A stretch of DNA of 64,000 nt, taken from positions 22,651,513 through 22,715,512 of the forward strand of contig CM057147.1 of assembly GCA_029964075.1 (NCBI GenBank), written 5' to 3'. Below, piece after piece: positions 31,195-43,939 of the stretch (positions are counted from its first letter, which is position 1; each line of letters starts with the position of its first letter). Below the pieces are notes generated by a model. That model did not search any database. It had not been told where the DNA came from and worked only from the letters and a program-made list of their open reading frames with translations. Both the position numbers and the translations under genes were made by a program. The DNA comes from Patiria pectinifera (lineage: Eukaryota > Echinodermata > Asteroidea > Valvatida > Asterinidae).

Positions 31195-32860
31195 AGGGAA
31201 GGAGAGGGAGGAGCATGGGAGTGAGGACACCGGCCTGTTTCCCTATTACACCCTGATCCGCCGCATTTAACTGAAACAATGCGTCAAAACAACTTACTGC
31301 GTCTTGACCTACAGCTTTTGACAGGTGCGCCTTCCTAACGGTCTTCGGTAACCTGTTTATTGTTGTATTACAAACAGTCGAAAACACGGTGGCAGCAAAT
31401 TGGCCAATCCACAGCTTAGGCCGAATTTCTGCTCGAAATGACATAATAATTCCTCAAAGAATCGACTTGGTTGGCTGACGCTGGAGTCGCATAAAATTTG
31501 CATGCACACAAAATCATATCAGACCGTGGTCAGACGTTGTTTGGAGCGTGCGGGCTCAGGTCGAACAATGTATTATGCTCGGACAATTGCCCGCCAACAA
31601 ATTGGAACCAAAGTTATTCCACGCGGTTTGATCGACACACACGCAAAGATGATCTTCCCTCCCCGATGCACGAGTGCACAATCGAACAGCTAAAATAAAT
31701 TTAATCTAGATATAACAAACCCTTCTTACTATAGCACGGAAGTTTATCAAAGATGGCACTTGCATTCGAATTAACTTTGGATCTTAATTACGTGCAACAA
31801 AATTGGAAATTGGTGGTGGTGTTAAGATCAATGCTAAAACACGATTCGAAACCATCATAGTATACAGTCATACCCTTTCAAAACATCACCAACTCCCCAT
31901 CACCTGTTTGGTCAGAGAGAAACAGAGAGCCACACCCCAATTTGGCCCCACCCAAATATAACTTTCGTTTCGCCAGAGCGGCTGCATCCAACCCAGTAGA
32001 TCTAGCTCATACTCCGCTAAACTAATCCTCCAACTTCGGGCCACTGGATGCGGATAAGACTAATCTCTTTCAAAACACATTGTCAAGGACAATAATTAGT
32101 GTGAAACCGGTGCCATCCTTCTCCTGACGGTGGCCGTGACTATAGAAAACCAACTTCGGAAGTTCGTCCCCAGGGCTTTACCTTTATTTTCAACCTATTT
32201 AGTATATTGAGAGCTTGTGAGAAAACAGCTTTTAAAACAAAAACCATTGGACACAATTACAAAAGACATCACGGGCTCTTAAAACCATGCGGTTACTCAA
32301 TTTCAGGAAAAAAAGTTACAGCACGGAAAATGTGAAGCACATAGTATTTTGCCCTGCAAGATTTGGAAGTAAACAGCATGTAAAGCAACCTTTGACCGTC
32401 ATCCCGAAGCGCCCTCAATCCGCACGTAACGTATTCTGCATGAAAGCCAGGCGCTTTGCCTGTCGAAAAAAATGTCCATTATTTTGTACACGCTCGCCAT
32501 ATTGTGGGAGAGTTCAGGCTTTCACATGACTTCCACACACCACCCTCATTCGTTACGGACACTATCACCCAAAAATACCAGCGGCACGCCCATCACCCGA
32601 TATTCTCTGATATTCACATCAAAATAACGTTTTCTTATAGCAGGTGAGTGTTCCTTTGTGATATTGTGGTTTAATTTAGGTTTGGGTCAAGTTTAAGGGT
32701 AGAAATCAATTTATTTTGGTGGTAGATCGTGTTGTTTTTTTCACTGCGGGCTGTGCAGAACCTGCGCCGCATATTCATTCAATGCACTCAGAACCTCTTT
32801 CGATATTGGTCTGAGCATGCGCAGTCGGCCATAACAACACATCGCAATGTTTCACCTAAA

Positions 32861-33022
32861 ATGGCAGCGAGTAGACTTGAACGAGACGGCGATGGGCTGA
32901 AATTGGATCCAAATTTTGAGCTTTTGGCGATACTTTTGGCCCTTGCTTTACAAGAAGAAGACGCAGAAAGGTTTCTAGAAGTATATGATCACATTGTTCC
33001 GAAATCACTCTCGGGTTTTGAG
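32861..33022 (+). CDS. First coding exon of an unrecognised large protein
   Basis: ATG 32861 has the context CTAAAATGGCAGCG, typical of an animal start. It opens MAASRLERDGDGLKLDPNFE and then a Leu/Ala-rich helical stretch (LLAILLALALQEEDAERFL) to LSGFE, 54 codons in all. The donor GAG/GTGAGA at 33023 is strong and phase 0. The next exon in the same phase is at 38285, after a 5.3-kb intron. I do not recognise the family. The start region is short and helical, unlike the disordered bulk of the protein. The upstream frame stays open to 32729, but the Kozak context favours this Met. Confidence 0.6.
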
Positions 33023-33272
33023 GTGAGAAAATGGGAGTTTTGGAGAGAGGTTTTTGGCTCTCCAAAAGGGCAGCAGTCGAACGGTAGCAGCAGTATCAAT
33101 TATCGTGGGCTTTAGTTTTGCGTCCATTTTATTTTAATACCAATCAATAGATGGTGTATCCGCCTTAAATATACATTTTTCTATGTTCAAAATTAGTTAA
33201 ATAAACAGTTGAATTGCCAATGCAAATTTAGCGCATTTTAATTTGGTAACTTCCTTGCAAACAGTGGACAAC

Positions 33273-34188
33273 GGACCCAACTTATCGCCTTTTTAACATT
33301 TGGACATGGTCTGGCGATAGTAAGGTTGGACAACATCATCTGTCACTGTCCCAAAAACCAACATTTTCAACAAAAAACATCAGATTTCACCTTCACGGTC
33401 TCCAAATGACTAGATATGCCACCTGAGGTACAAGTAGACATCGATAATTAAGATGGTTGTACTGAAGTTTACGATCCGGAAAAAAGTGAAATTTTCCGTT
33501 CATTTAGGAGAGCTCCTCGCGATCTAGAACACGTAAAATTTGTTTGACGACGCGATTTCTTCTACATGCCGATGGTCCCGTATCAGACTGCGATTCCGTT
33601 ACGAGCGCGATGCATCGATTATGATAATGAGTAGACTGGATCACGTTTGTAAACACATGTGCATTTCAAGCGATAATAGGAGTCGGGAACTAGCGCGGCG
33701 TTTATGGGTACCAATTGAATCTGGTTCGCTATTCCCTTTTACATTTCGAAATACACATGTATGTGTTTACAAACGTGACTCATTATCATAATCGATGCAT
33801 CGCGCAACCGGTAACGGAATCGCACTCTGGATACGGGGACCATCGAATACGCTGGGCATGTGGGTATTCAAACATTAAACACGATCGGAAATTTAACGTG
33901 TTCAAGATCGCGAGGGGAGCTCTCCGAAATGAACGGAAAATTTCACTTTTTTCCGGATCGTAAGTAAACTTCAGTACAACCATCTTAATTATCGATGTCT
34001 ACTTGTACCTCAGGTGGCATATCTAGTCATTTGGAGGCCGTTTTGAAGGTGAAATCTGATGTTTTTTGTTGGAAAATGTTGGTTTTTGGGACAGTGACAG
34101 GATGATGTTGTCCAGGTCGCGGTATTAGCTTGGACCTTACTATCGCCAGACCATGTCCAAATGTTAAAAAAGGCGATAAGTTGGGTCC
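33273..34188. repeat. 916-bp foldback element with arms over 400 bp
   Basis: GGACCCAACTTATCGCC at 33273 pairs with GGCGATAAGTTGGGTCC at 34172-34188. The pairing continues almost to the centre (ACATCGATAATTAAGATGG against CCATCTTAATTATCGATGT, CATCGATTATGATAATGAGT against its inverse near 33780). The unpaired centre is about 60 bp near 33715. Small indels separate the arms. No ORF of substance. Confidence 0.8.
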
Positions 34189-35765
34189 AAGTTACTCGGA
34201 CTAGCATGGTGGATGGTCATGATCATGATGATGGCATGGATAATCATCATTGGATGGTGGGAGTTTTCAGCCACTACAATCAGTTTTGACCGGCTGCTTG
34301 AAGTTAGTTCTGCACGACGTACGCATCCAAAATGTGCTCTAAAAACACATTTTGAGTAATTTTTTTTCACCTTAACACAGCTTCCTGGATTTCTCTTGGT
34401 TCAAATGACAAGGTGAGGTGAGAATTAATATGTTTGGCAGCAGATAAATTGACATCCGAGTATGGAACTTTTCCCGCTGTTTTGTTTCCTCGACAAATTT
34501 GAATCGAGAATTGTTTACAACTAAAAATGACATTGTCAACCTTAAAGCAGACTTCGCGCCATGTAATGACACCTTTTGTAATTTTGAACAGTTTCTTGGG
34601 TAGAAATTATGATTTTCCTACACGGTGTACGGGTCGGTTTAATTGCCGCGGTAGCTCGACTTGCATGCTCACGGCACATCAACAGCGATCGCCATCTTTA
34701 TTTTTGTGTTGCTTTTTGTCATTGACATTGTCTTTTTACCCCCAAATTTCTCAAAATTAAAAAAACCTGCCCTTTAAGCCCTACCTGCATGTTTTTAATG
34801 TTGCCAACTAGTCATGCTAGTTTGGTAGGTCAAATAATTTATAAGGGATTTTGTTCCCTTACTAGGCCTACTACTATTACTAGAACCGGGTCCGTAGATA
34901 CACGATCGCCGAAATGTCCTGCTTACTCTAGGCTCATGACAACACATGCAACATGGGAGATTCTCCTGGCAAATCTCCCATGTCAAGAGCCTAGTGAAAT
35001 TTAAAGCTAACGGTGGACACATGGACGTCGGCTAGAGGGGGAAGGGTGAGAGAGGCTGGGGGCGCGGTCTCTCAAGAAGAAAAAGAAAAGAGAAAAAAAA
35101 GAAAAGAAAGAGAGGCGCGAAGTCATAGTGGTAAATTTAATGGGAAATGTCCCTGCCCCCTCTAAAACTGAAAAATCGAGAATATAAGTTGAGAAATACA
35201 AGGATTTTTTTTTGAAAATATGTTTTGCCCCCTCTAGAAAAAAATCCCTGGCGACAGCCTCATGGGTGGACATGTTTGAAACTTGAGAAGACAACATGTT
35301 GGAATTACATACAATGCAATTCATAGGGCCTCGTCATCTATACCACAAAATAACTAGCACGTGATCTGAGGCCTACATGTACACAGTACAAATTGAGTAG
35401 CAGTGAGCATGGCGAGCTGGGCATGAATTTAGATGGTTGAACAGGATGAGTATGAAATGAAAGTGTGATTTACATTTGCAACATGTAGCCTATGTGCCTA
35501 GGCCCTACTTCGATTTAGGCCTACAGCTTTAAAAAAATCTGGAATTTTGGTATAAACATACATTCTGTCCCAACTTGTCCTTCACCAGTTTCTAGTCAAA
35601 ATCAATCAAGTGACTGTTTTCAACGAGAGGAAGTGGCCATCTTGGGCTAACTGTAGACCAGCAAGTTCTGGCATATGATTATATGCATCATGCATGTATG
35701 GAATATAATATGCTTGCTCAATGTACATTATACTTGTTAATTTGCATGGCATTGACCTTTATATC

Positions 35766-35902
35766 AGGCATGCAACTTCTCCTCGGATCAGCTGATTTCC
35801 TCTTTTTTACCTCCCATGTGTGCCATTGAAAATAGAAAAACACTGTACAAAGTCTGGGAAAATTTGAATTTCTCTTTTTGTGATTTCCCAGTTGCATGCC
35901 TG
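35766..35902. repeat. Small palindromic-ended element, copy 2 of 2
   Basis: CAGGCATGCAAC at 35766-35777 pairs with GTTGCATGCCTG at 35891-35902. It matches 3111-3258 throughout, in the same orientation. Confidence 0.65.
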
Positions 35903-36288
35903 TTATATGCAAACATATGTTTAGGCCTATGCATTGCATATGTATGTAATATCCATTAATTGTAATATTTCACCTATAAATAGTGTTATAAATGCACAGA
36001 AAACATATGTACATGCACATTAAAATTAATCTTTGCACAAAAATTATAACCCATGTTTAATGCCTGGTTAAAAAAATAGATAAACACAATTTAGGCCAGG
36101 TAAAAATTGTCTCGTCCCGCCTGGCCTGAATTCCTTCCATGTTGTAACAGAAGAGGTAATTCATTCATATTCATTCATTACATTTTTTTTGCTAGGAACC
36201 TGAATTCTCAAAATCCCAATGTTGTACAGAGTCCCAAAGTCACTTTCTGTGTTCTTGTTCAAAATGTGGTTGTGAATCCAGTGTGAGT

Positions 36289-36782
36289 TAAAGGGAAAAT
36301 ACAACATTTGCAAACATTAAAAAGTATAACTACCAAGTTATTTTGAAATACCTTGCTGGATTGTTAGTAAATGACAGTCTAAAGCATCCTGTAAAATCCA
36401 TCGCCTGGTAGGCTGTCATTTTCAAGAAAAGTGGTTATTTTGTATCAATTTTCAACGCTAGTCACAAATACTGGCCCCAATTGACCCTCATTTGCTGGCA
36501 ATCGATTACACACATCTATGAATTGGTACAAGCATGCTAGACTGGTTCCCTGACCTTACAATTCCCCAATGTCTGTAAATTGCTCCGTTTCATCTTAAAA
36601 TGGAGTCAGGGAACCACACTACAGGAAAAATGATTGTTTTCCTTAGTTTTATACAGTAGCATCTGCGAAAAACGTAAAAAAAGTCAGTGTAACAAGATTT
36701 CCGATATACATGTATTACCAACCCCCAAAATCCATCCATTTCTGAAAATTACAGTAAGATCAAATGATGCATATTCCCTTTG
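36289..36782 (-). repeat. TTAA-bounded MITE family, copy C (inverted)
   Basis: It begins TTAAAGGGAAAATAC and ends GCATATTCCCTTTGA. Read on the minus strand it follows copies A and B block by block. The left end keeps TTAA; the right end reads TTGA. Confidence 0.65.
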
Positions 36783-37059
36783 ATCAGCATAAATTCCAAA
36801 CTCAATGAATCCAAGCAAAAAACCAAGTTCCTCAGCATACTTTTTGAAAGGTTTTATTTGCTTAATCATATGAGGTCTCAATCAAGTAATAAACCAGATC
36901 AGCTGTTATTGAAAAAGCCTTAAAATGTCTCCCTTCTAGATTTTCAAATTTTGATATAGCTGTGTAAGTTTGTATTGAAAAAAAAAGATGCATGTAATCT
37001 GCAACCAACTTCATTGGTGGATGGTTGCCCTTTGTTCGAAAGCATACTAGAACCACCAA

Positions 37060-37200
37060 CATGAACATGTACATGTAGATAACAGGATCCAAATACAGAC
37101 TGAATTTAACATACAACGTGCACACGTACATGTACATGTACATGTACTAATACAGTATTGTACATGTACATGTATACATGGTGTGTGTGACTGTGTGCAG
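37060..37200. repeat. ACATGT-rich simple sequence
   Basis: Runs of (ACATGT)n, e.g. GTACATGTACATGTACATGT at about 37128-37147, recur here and near 37540-37680. Each run is self-complementary. Confidence 0.7.
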
Positions 37201-38284
37201 TCATTGTGTGCTGTGTGTACACGATCACACCTATTGTAAGCATTGGTCCACTGAAATCGAAAGTGGCTCTGATAAATAACTTGCTTACTGTTGACAAATG
37301 CAGTTTCATTTTAGGGACAAATTTCAGAGTGAATTGTGTCCACAGAGTAGATATATCTTGGTATGGTGTCTCACTCGGTATCATTACAAATACATGTAGC
37401 ACCTTATTTTGTCCGCCATTCTTCAAAAAGGATTGAGCAATGGTTCAATAAGTGTGGAAAGCATTATTTGACGTTTCACTTTTGCTCCCCAATCTAAATT
37501 AGAACTTATGTATATAAATATGACACTGAGACTTTAATGCACATGTATGACGAACATGTACATTTTAATTTTGGTGCACAAAGTTATTATACATACATGT
37601 ACATGTAATACATTTATGTAAATGTGTAGTTTCATGTGTAAATTTGTTTGACACATTAAATTCACATGTACATGCACAGGTAGTATGTCGCTTGTCTACA
37701 CAGCAAACTTGTGAATGGCAAGTGACTTTGCGATTTTTACATAAATTAATAATTATAGTTGTAGACAGGGACTTTGGGGAAAGCATTAGCCAAAAGTGCA
37801 AGCTTTCATTGTTGATAAGGGCAGCAGCAATACATGAAACTTTGAAAACTAGTGACAGAATCCTTTGGGAATGCTTGAGTAGCACACTGTACTAGCTTAA
37901 CTGCCAGAGAGTTTTAAACCTGCTGGCACGCCAACACTCATTACCAGGTGCAAGTACGTGTATGTAATGTGTTATATGCATGTATGCGATGCAGGGGTAC
38001 GTTGTGGAGTGTGCAACCTTGTATTACTGAAACATTTCATTGTTATGATGTATTGCAAAGGATGCTTGGAAATTGCTCTGCACTTTTGTTTTCAGTTGGC
38101 GTAAATTTTTTTTTTGGATGTTTTTTATAAATTCGGTCAAACTTCCTGTCCAAAACTTACTTTGTAGTTCATAGCCGTGCTGGTAAATGGAGAACCTATT
38201 TTGTTACAGGATTATATTTGAGGGATACACCGACTTTACTTTAAGTATGATCTTGATTAGATACAAATTCTATTTTTATTTCAG

Positions 38285-39704
38285 GTGGAAGGTATCAAAG
38301 ACAGAGCTCGGGAATTGTCCGACCTACCTAGAGAAACTCTCCTGGAACTGAAAGCTGCACAGGAGGAGACTGAAGCTGCCCTTGTTTCATCTCCAGGTGT
38401 TGGATCACTGGGCCGTTTTGCCAGTAGGCGCATCACTGACGGTCTCCACCTGAGGACATCAGAGACTGAACAACCCGACCACCTACCTCGCGGGAAATTT
38501 CTGTCCAAGTCGGGAGCTTTGCTGAATCAGCGTCTGAATGCCCATGCACAGACAAGTCGGACTAGTCTTGATGACCAAGACAGCGTCTCACAGAGGCAGG
38601 ATCCGGTAAGTCACCAGGAGGAAGCCAGAGTTCATTCAAGAGTGGATGCTGAAAGCCAACCCGGTGCTTCTTACGTTAGGCAGCACAGGCTTCCTCCAGC
38701 CTCTGAACAATCACTGGACCAGAAAGCATTCCCTGGAGCTGACTGCACCTCCGACCACTCACCGGCAGCCTGGGACAAGAATTCAAACCTAGACCCAAAT
38801 CGATGGAGCACCATGGCGTCTGCCACTGCACATAACAAAGTGCAGAAGGCACGGACTACTAGTGTCAAACAGCACAAAAAGCTGTCTCTGCCGAAGAACC
38901 CCGCAACCATTGCCCAAGACCAACAGCAGGTCCTTATGAATGGAGCTGCTGAAAGTGTGAAGAGCAGAACTCCTAAATTTACTGATAAGGATAAACACTG
39001 TATAAAATCCAAACCACCTCAAACAGTTTCCGATATTGAATTGTGTAAGGCTGAACAAATTGCTAAAATTCCCAATTCAGTGTTCCAATGTGGAAACTCT
39101 TTTTGTGATCGCCACTGTGAATCGGGAGACTGCACAGAGGAGGAGAGGGCCGCCTTGATACCAAAGTCGCCGCCAGTTCCTGACTCGCCACCGTTTAAGT
39201 CCCTGGAGGACATCGGCCATTCAGTTGGAGAACTCCTCACAAACAGTGAACAGCCAAAGAACACTACTTGTCCACCGCCACGGTTTTTGTCCACCAAAAC
39301 AGCAAGACTCGCATATCCCAATTCATCCGATGGTAGCATGGCTGCAAAATACGGCACAGTCCCGGTCTTAGATACCTGTGCGAATAGTGTGGTCAGTGAC
39401 GATGATACTCACCGAGAGGAACAGACAACTCAACCCAAATTAGATGCACTCGCCAATCACCAGTTGCCTGATTACACACCGGAGGACTTGACTCGTGTTA
39501 ATACTAATTCTTTCAGTACTCCAGAAGTGCCTTCTCCTGTAAATACATTAGCCACACATGTCAGTCCTTTGAAAGAGGAGCCTTGTGCTCCACTGGACAA
39601 GGATGAATTTGACAGTAACTTGGAGGAGCAGCCGAAAAGCATTGAGAGCCAGTGGAATGCCGCCAAGAAGAAGAAAAATGGAAACAAGAAAAAGAAAGGA
39701 GCAG
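38285..39704 (+). CDS. Second exon of the unrecognised large protein
   Basis: It follows TTTATTTCAG and is open for 473 codons, beginning VEGIKDRARELSDLPRETLL with a helical LELKAAQEETEAAL segment that extends the first exon in frame. The rest is Ser/Thr/Pro/Asp/Gln-rich and probably disordered. Notable patches are an SPPVPDSPPF proline motif, a Cys/His patch (CGNSFCDRHCESGDC, about 39088-39132) and a basic cluster (AAKKKKNGNKKKKG) near the end that could be a nuclear localisation signal. The donor is GCAG/GTCAGT at 39705, phase 1. The frame continues past the donor only to 39751. No enzyme domain is seen. Confidence 0.75.
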
Positions 39705-39945
39705 GTCAGTTGTCATTTGTGCTTAAGAACTCACAATTCATGACATGGTGATATAGCAGGATCCTAATTTGCAATGCAAGGTTCCTAATGAATGAGCTTT
39801 ATCTTGAGAAAAGTGTGGTCACTAAAAGGTGAACCGGAACTAACCCCAAAGTGTCTCTGATAAATGCTTGTTGTAACCCGCCGTTCTTTGTACATGTACA
39901 CATACTATGTCAATAATGTCATGGTGATATCAAACCTGATTTCTA

Positions 39946-40153
39946 TAGGTCTCTCTCGAATGACTTCACTGCCTACAGATTGTAACGTGCATCGGCATTT
40001 TCGTGACGCGCATTGGCTGTGCCGCGCCATATTCCAAAGAAATTTCGAGCAACATGCGCGCGTTTAGAATATTTTGCACATGCAGTATGTAATTTTCAGT
40101 TGAATACAAAGTAGTAATTTTCCTACGAATATGCGTCGTATGAGAGGGGTCTA
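39946..40153 (+). repeat. MITE with TAGGTCTCTCTC end, copy 2 of 2
   Basis: It lies in the intron between exons 2 and 3 and matches 3691-3915. The left end is well kept (TAGGTCTCTCTCGAA), the right end diverged (TGAGAGGGGTCTA). Confidence 0.6.
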
Positions 40154-40427
40154 TTGATGAAGGCTGCGCTGTACAGTCACGTATTCCATGAAATCGAGTG
40201 AAATGCTGGTTGAAATTTGGCAGGATAAAGAGGGTGAACAGTCTGCTTTATAACGTCATTATATAACCTGAATGTTCATTTTACCTTAAAACAATTTACT
40301 TGCAATCATTTCTTGAATATGACAGTATCAGTGCTGGTATTCGAGTGTTTCAGCAAACATTGCAGAGTTTGAGAAAGGTACTTAGATGTAATTTTCTCAT
40401 TGAAAATGTGTCTGGTTACCCCCACAG

Positions 40428-42720
40428 GATCTGGTTTTGAAACCTCAAACATTAACAGTGTGAAGTTACCCGTCGGCGCGCCTCCCTTACCGCAGTCGCC
40501 CCCAGAGCTACGCAACAAACTCCAGCCAAAAGACTGGCATACCACCTCAAAACTAACCACCACGTCTGCCAGTGAAAACTCTAGACACCCACCGATGGTG
40601 TCATCAGACAGTGTGACTTCTAGTGGGGAGTCGTCTACGGATGGAGGCACATGCATGAACGATGTCAACAGCCAACAACATGCAGCCTCAGCAAGAAAAG
40701 ATGCTGTTGACTTCCGACAATAACAGTCAAACTCCACAAAGCAACAACAATGCCGTAGGGGACAGGGGCGCAGGTAAAACTGACTTAAATAGCACAAAGG
40801 ATGTTGATATCCAGGAAAATCTGTCGACAGAGCTTGAACCTGCCAACACTACCCCAGAGGCTGATGTACATATTAAAGCTGATATTCAGCCATGCAATCA
40901 GTTTCTTTCAGAAGGCCAAGTTGTGCAACCTAGTCCAGGTCTTACTGTCAAAAGCGATCCAAGCGATTCTGACAGTGACAAGAACGATACCAAGGTACAC
41001 GTGGAAATGAAAGTGACATATGAACGACCAGTTACTGCTGGCAAACCACACAGTTTGAGTGAGCCAACAGCTAGCGCAGACGCCTCTGCTGACAATGACG
41101 ACAACCGCGATTTCATCAAAGTGGAGTCCAAGCGTTCCCTGCGCACCGCCAAGAAGCGTACTGTCGGCGCAATGGATGATCACAGGTTTGTTCACCCATC
41201 AGCGAGGTACATGGACAGGGAGAGAGATTTTTTCCGAAACAGGAACATGCCTTCTGCAGGCTTGCGAAAATCGAGTAGCGAGCCCACCGGAATGTCCGAA
41301 CTAGGTGACAAGGATGGTGAAGACATAGAAAACAAAACCAAGCCAAAATATCTTTCAGACAATCCTACCAAGACGGACGTGAATCTAACATCCTCTGTGC
41401 CGACGGAAACCACCACAGTACCACGATCTGAATTTTCATATGCAAGCAAAGTGAAGTCCAATATGAAAACCTCTTCACTTCCACCAAAGCTCAATCCACA
41501 GGTGCTTTTGGACTACGGAGATGATGAGCATTCAGAAAACCCAGCCAGCAGCGAAAACTCGTCTGATTCTGTGACTGGAAATAAACCAGCGGCCATGGAG
41601 TCCAAGGCCGTGCCTTCAGGAACATCAGTACTAGATAAGAACGATGCGAGTGGATCAGATAAAAGTGAATTGATCACTGCACACTCTGCAAAAGAACAAT
41701 TTATGAAAAACAATATTAGACCTGAGAACCATTATAGTGTCTCTCGGGCAGTGAAGCAACCAGACGATAGCAGTAAGGTAGGACAAGCCAGGAGCTTCCA
41801 GAGAAGTAGTTCAGTAGACAACAGTGGAGCGACAAAGAAAGTGTCATTTGATGATAACTCTATTAGACGTACAACAACCCCACAAGGCCCTGAGGCCAGT
41901 GTGCAATATTTAGACTTGACATACGCAGGTCGTTTGAAAGGCCAACGCCCTGCTAGCTCCAAAGCTGCTGTAACTAACCCGCAGCCGACCTCTGATGCAC
42001 AGAAGGTACACATTGCAGGCCTCAAAGATCTGAAATCGCAACCACAGAGACTCAAACCAAATGACAAGGAAGTGCTTATTACCAGCAAAGCTAGTATTGT
42101 ACTCAGCACGAAAACACCAACCCAAAATGACCTCAGTAGAGGAATCGCTCATGTCGCCAAACCAGCCAGTAGCCATTTCGACTCTTCCGCAGACTTTAAG
42201 CCTGTTGATCAGCCCACCAATTTACAACCAAGAGCAGCTCAAGTTGCCCTTCCATCCACTCTCGAGAGAAACGTCACCTCCTCTCCTACCCCATCCGTTG
42301 GCTCTTCCACCTCCAAACCTCATCCCGTCTTCGACTTGGAACCACAGGACAACTTTGACATCACCTTTGGTTCGGTGATTGTTCGCAAGGTTGGTTATGA
42401 GATCTTGCGTGAGGAGAGCTCAGCTGCCAAACGGGGAAGTCCTGTGAAAGAGCTCCTGTCTAAAGTCTCGGCATCGGGGCAGCTTCCAACGCCACCAGGT
42501 CTGAGCTGTGCTGAACTAGAGAGATCCTTCATGAGTCAAGACTCCAGTCAGTCCACCACTGTCAAGGTGGATGATGCAGCAGGAGGTGGTTCTGCAACGA
42601 CCTTGGGCGTTAGCTTCGGCAAGTTTGACGGTGCCTGGGGTATCAAAGCAGCCTTGGAGGGGAAGGATGACAACGTGGGAGACTTCAACCATTTAGAGGT
42701 GGCAGGAATGCTACTTGCAG
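40428..42720 (+). CDS. Third exon of the unrecognised large protein, with a frame break
   Basis: The acceptor ACCCCCACAG ends at 40427, and phase 1 matches exon 2 exactly (the codon completes to Gly). The first frame (GSGFETSNINSVKLPVG to SARKDAVDFRQ) stops at 40723. A second frame, closed before 40656, is then open to the donor at 42721 (CTTGCAG/GTAATT). One indel or a missed intron lies within about 40657-40723. Content is Ser/Asp/Lys-rich and disordered. A KKVSFDD motif (near 41839) fits the RVxF PP1-docking consensus. The C-terminal 120 residues look structured and conserved (FDITFGSVIVRKVGYEIL, LPTPPGLSCAELERSF, SFGKFDGAWGIKAALEG). Function unknown. Confidence 0.7.
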
Positions 42721-43883
42721 GTAATTTGCGGTTTGCATATTAACACTTGTTAGACTCAGCAAAAAAAGCAGAGTCTTACAGAAGTCTTATTTTGCAGACA
42801 CACTTTAGGAAAAATAAAAACTAGGACCAGTACCCGTAATTGGAATCCTAAAGCTACAACTGTAATCTTCAAACATTAAATTTCTTCTGTGATCGTGCTG
42901 ATCCTCCAAAATCCACCAGCAGGCTTTGGAGGGTTTTGGAGGATCTAGGAAAGTAGAGCCCAGCTTTAATGTAATTTTGAACAGAATTAACAGATCGCGG
43001 TAAAGGATTGTGTCAACGCAGCTTGTGAAATATTGTCCAGTTACACGATTCACAAATGGATGCCAGGGTTTCATCTAGGATTTCCAAAAGTGCCTGTCAT
43101 ACCGTGGTGCACTTTCAAAAGTACCCGTCCTCCATGGCATCGAGCGTAGTTGGACAGGAATGCACGAACTACACGTTATTAACAAGGCTTTGTCAATGAC
43201 ATCATTTTTTACCAATGAGAGCACTGGAGAACAAAGCAGGACTGTCGGCGCTTCATTCTCGTGCAATCTGATAGTGGATATACGAACATGTCTTGGGTGC
43301 ATTCTGTGTAATAATATTTGCGCGATAGACCGATAGCTAGCTGCGCAAAAGATAGATAGATCGCTCACCAGCACATCCACTTTTTTGTCGCGATTGATCG
43401 ATCGCGCCACAAAAAAGACATATCTTTGTGGGAGAAAATTCCATCCAAAGATGAGGAGTTCTGTGACCCATCGCCATTTTGTGATGTAAAACAGAGCAAA
43501 TGATGCAAAAAAGAGCAATTTTAGGGCCTAATTTCATCCGAATTTCACAGAAATACGAGCTCGCAGTCCTGTGCATGGCTTCCTCCCATCTTTTTTTACA
43601 AACCATCAAGTTCATGGCCCACAAAATATTCCAATAGCAAAAAAATGTGGGACTACATTATGTGATTTGGCCCACGAAGGCAACTTTCAGCCTATTTACT
43701 GATTCGCACCCAGATACATGAAAAGACTTCCAGCCATTCTGAATCCATTTGATCAGAAGTCTATATGCGCTGGTACAAGCTTTATTTGGCTTGCTTTGTC
43801 GTGTTTCCTTTCAGTGAGACTTCTATAGTTACAAGAGTAGTTCGTTATTATTTTTCCTTTAATTGACGACATTTAATCCACAG

Positions 43884-43939
43884 AATGGCGCAAGACACAG
43901 TCGGAGATCAGGCAGAATAAAGTTCTTGTCATAGAGTAG
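43884..43939 (+). CDS. Probable terminal exon of the large protein
   Basis: It follows TTTAATCCACAG; phase 1 matches the donor at 42721. It encodes WRKTQSEIRQNKVLVIE and a TAG at 43937-43939, a plausible helical end after GMLLAGE. An AATAAA polyadenylation signal lies at 44131-44136, 190 bp further. Short exon, so moderate confidence. Confidence 0.6.

Larger units (their letters stand above)
27976..32860. other. Region between the zinc-finger gene and the 32861 gene; weak minus-strand exons
   Basis: Apart from the candidate exon at 28185-28412 and a possible partner near 29152-29320, I see only short chance ORFs and one dispersed element at 30940-31194. A GC-rich patch at 30516-30629 is open on both strands but has no recognisable product. 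Confidence 0.45.
33023..38284 (+). other. Long first intron of the 32861 gene
   Basis: No exon is supported inside. It contains the foldback element 33273-34188, the small element 35766-35902, MITE copy C at 36289-36782 and ACATGT-rich simple repeats at about 37060-37200 and 37540-37680. The acceptor TTTTATTTCAG ends at 38284. Confidence 0.55.

Noticed and set aside
37106..37426. 106-codon minus-strand ORF rich in HVHV
   Set aside because: Generated by ACATGT simple sequence.
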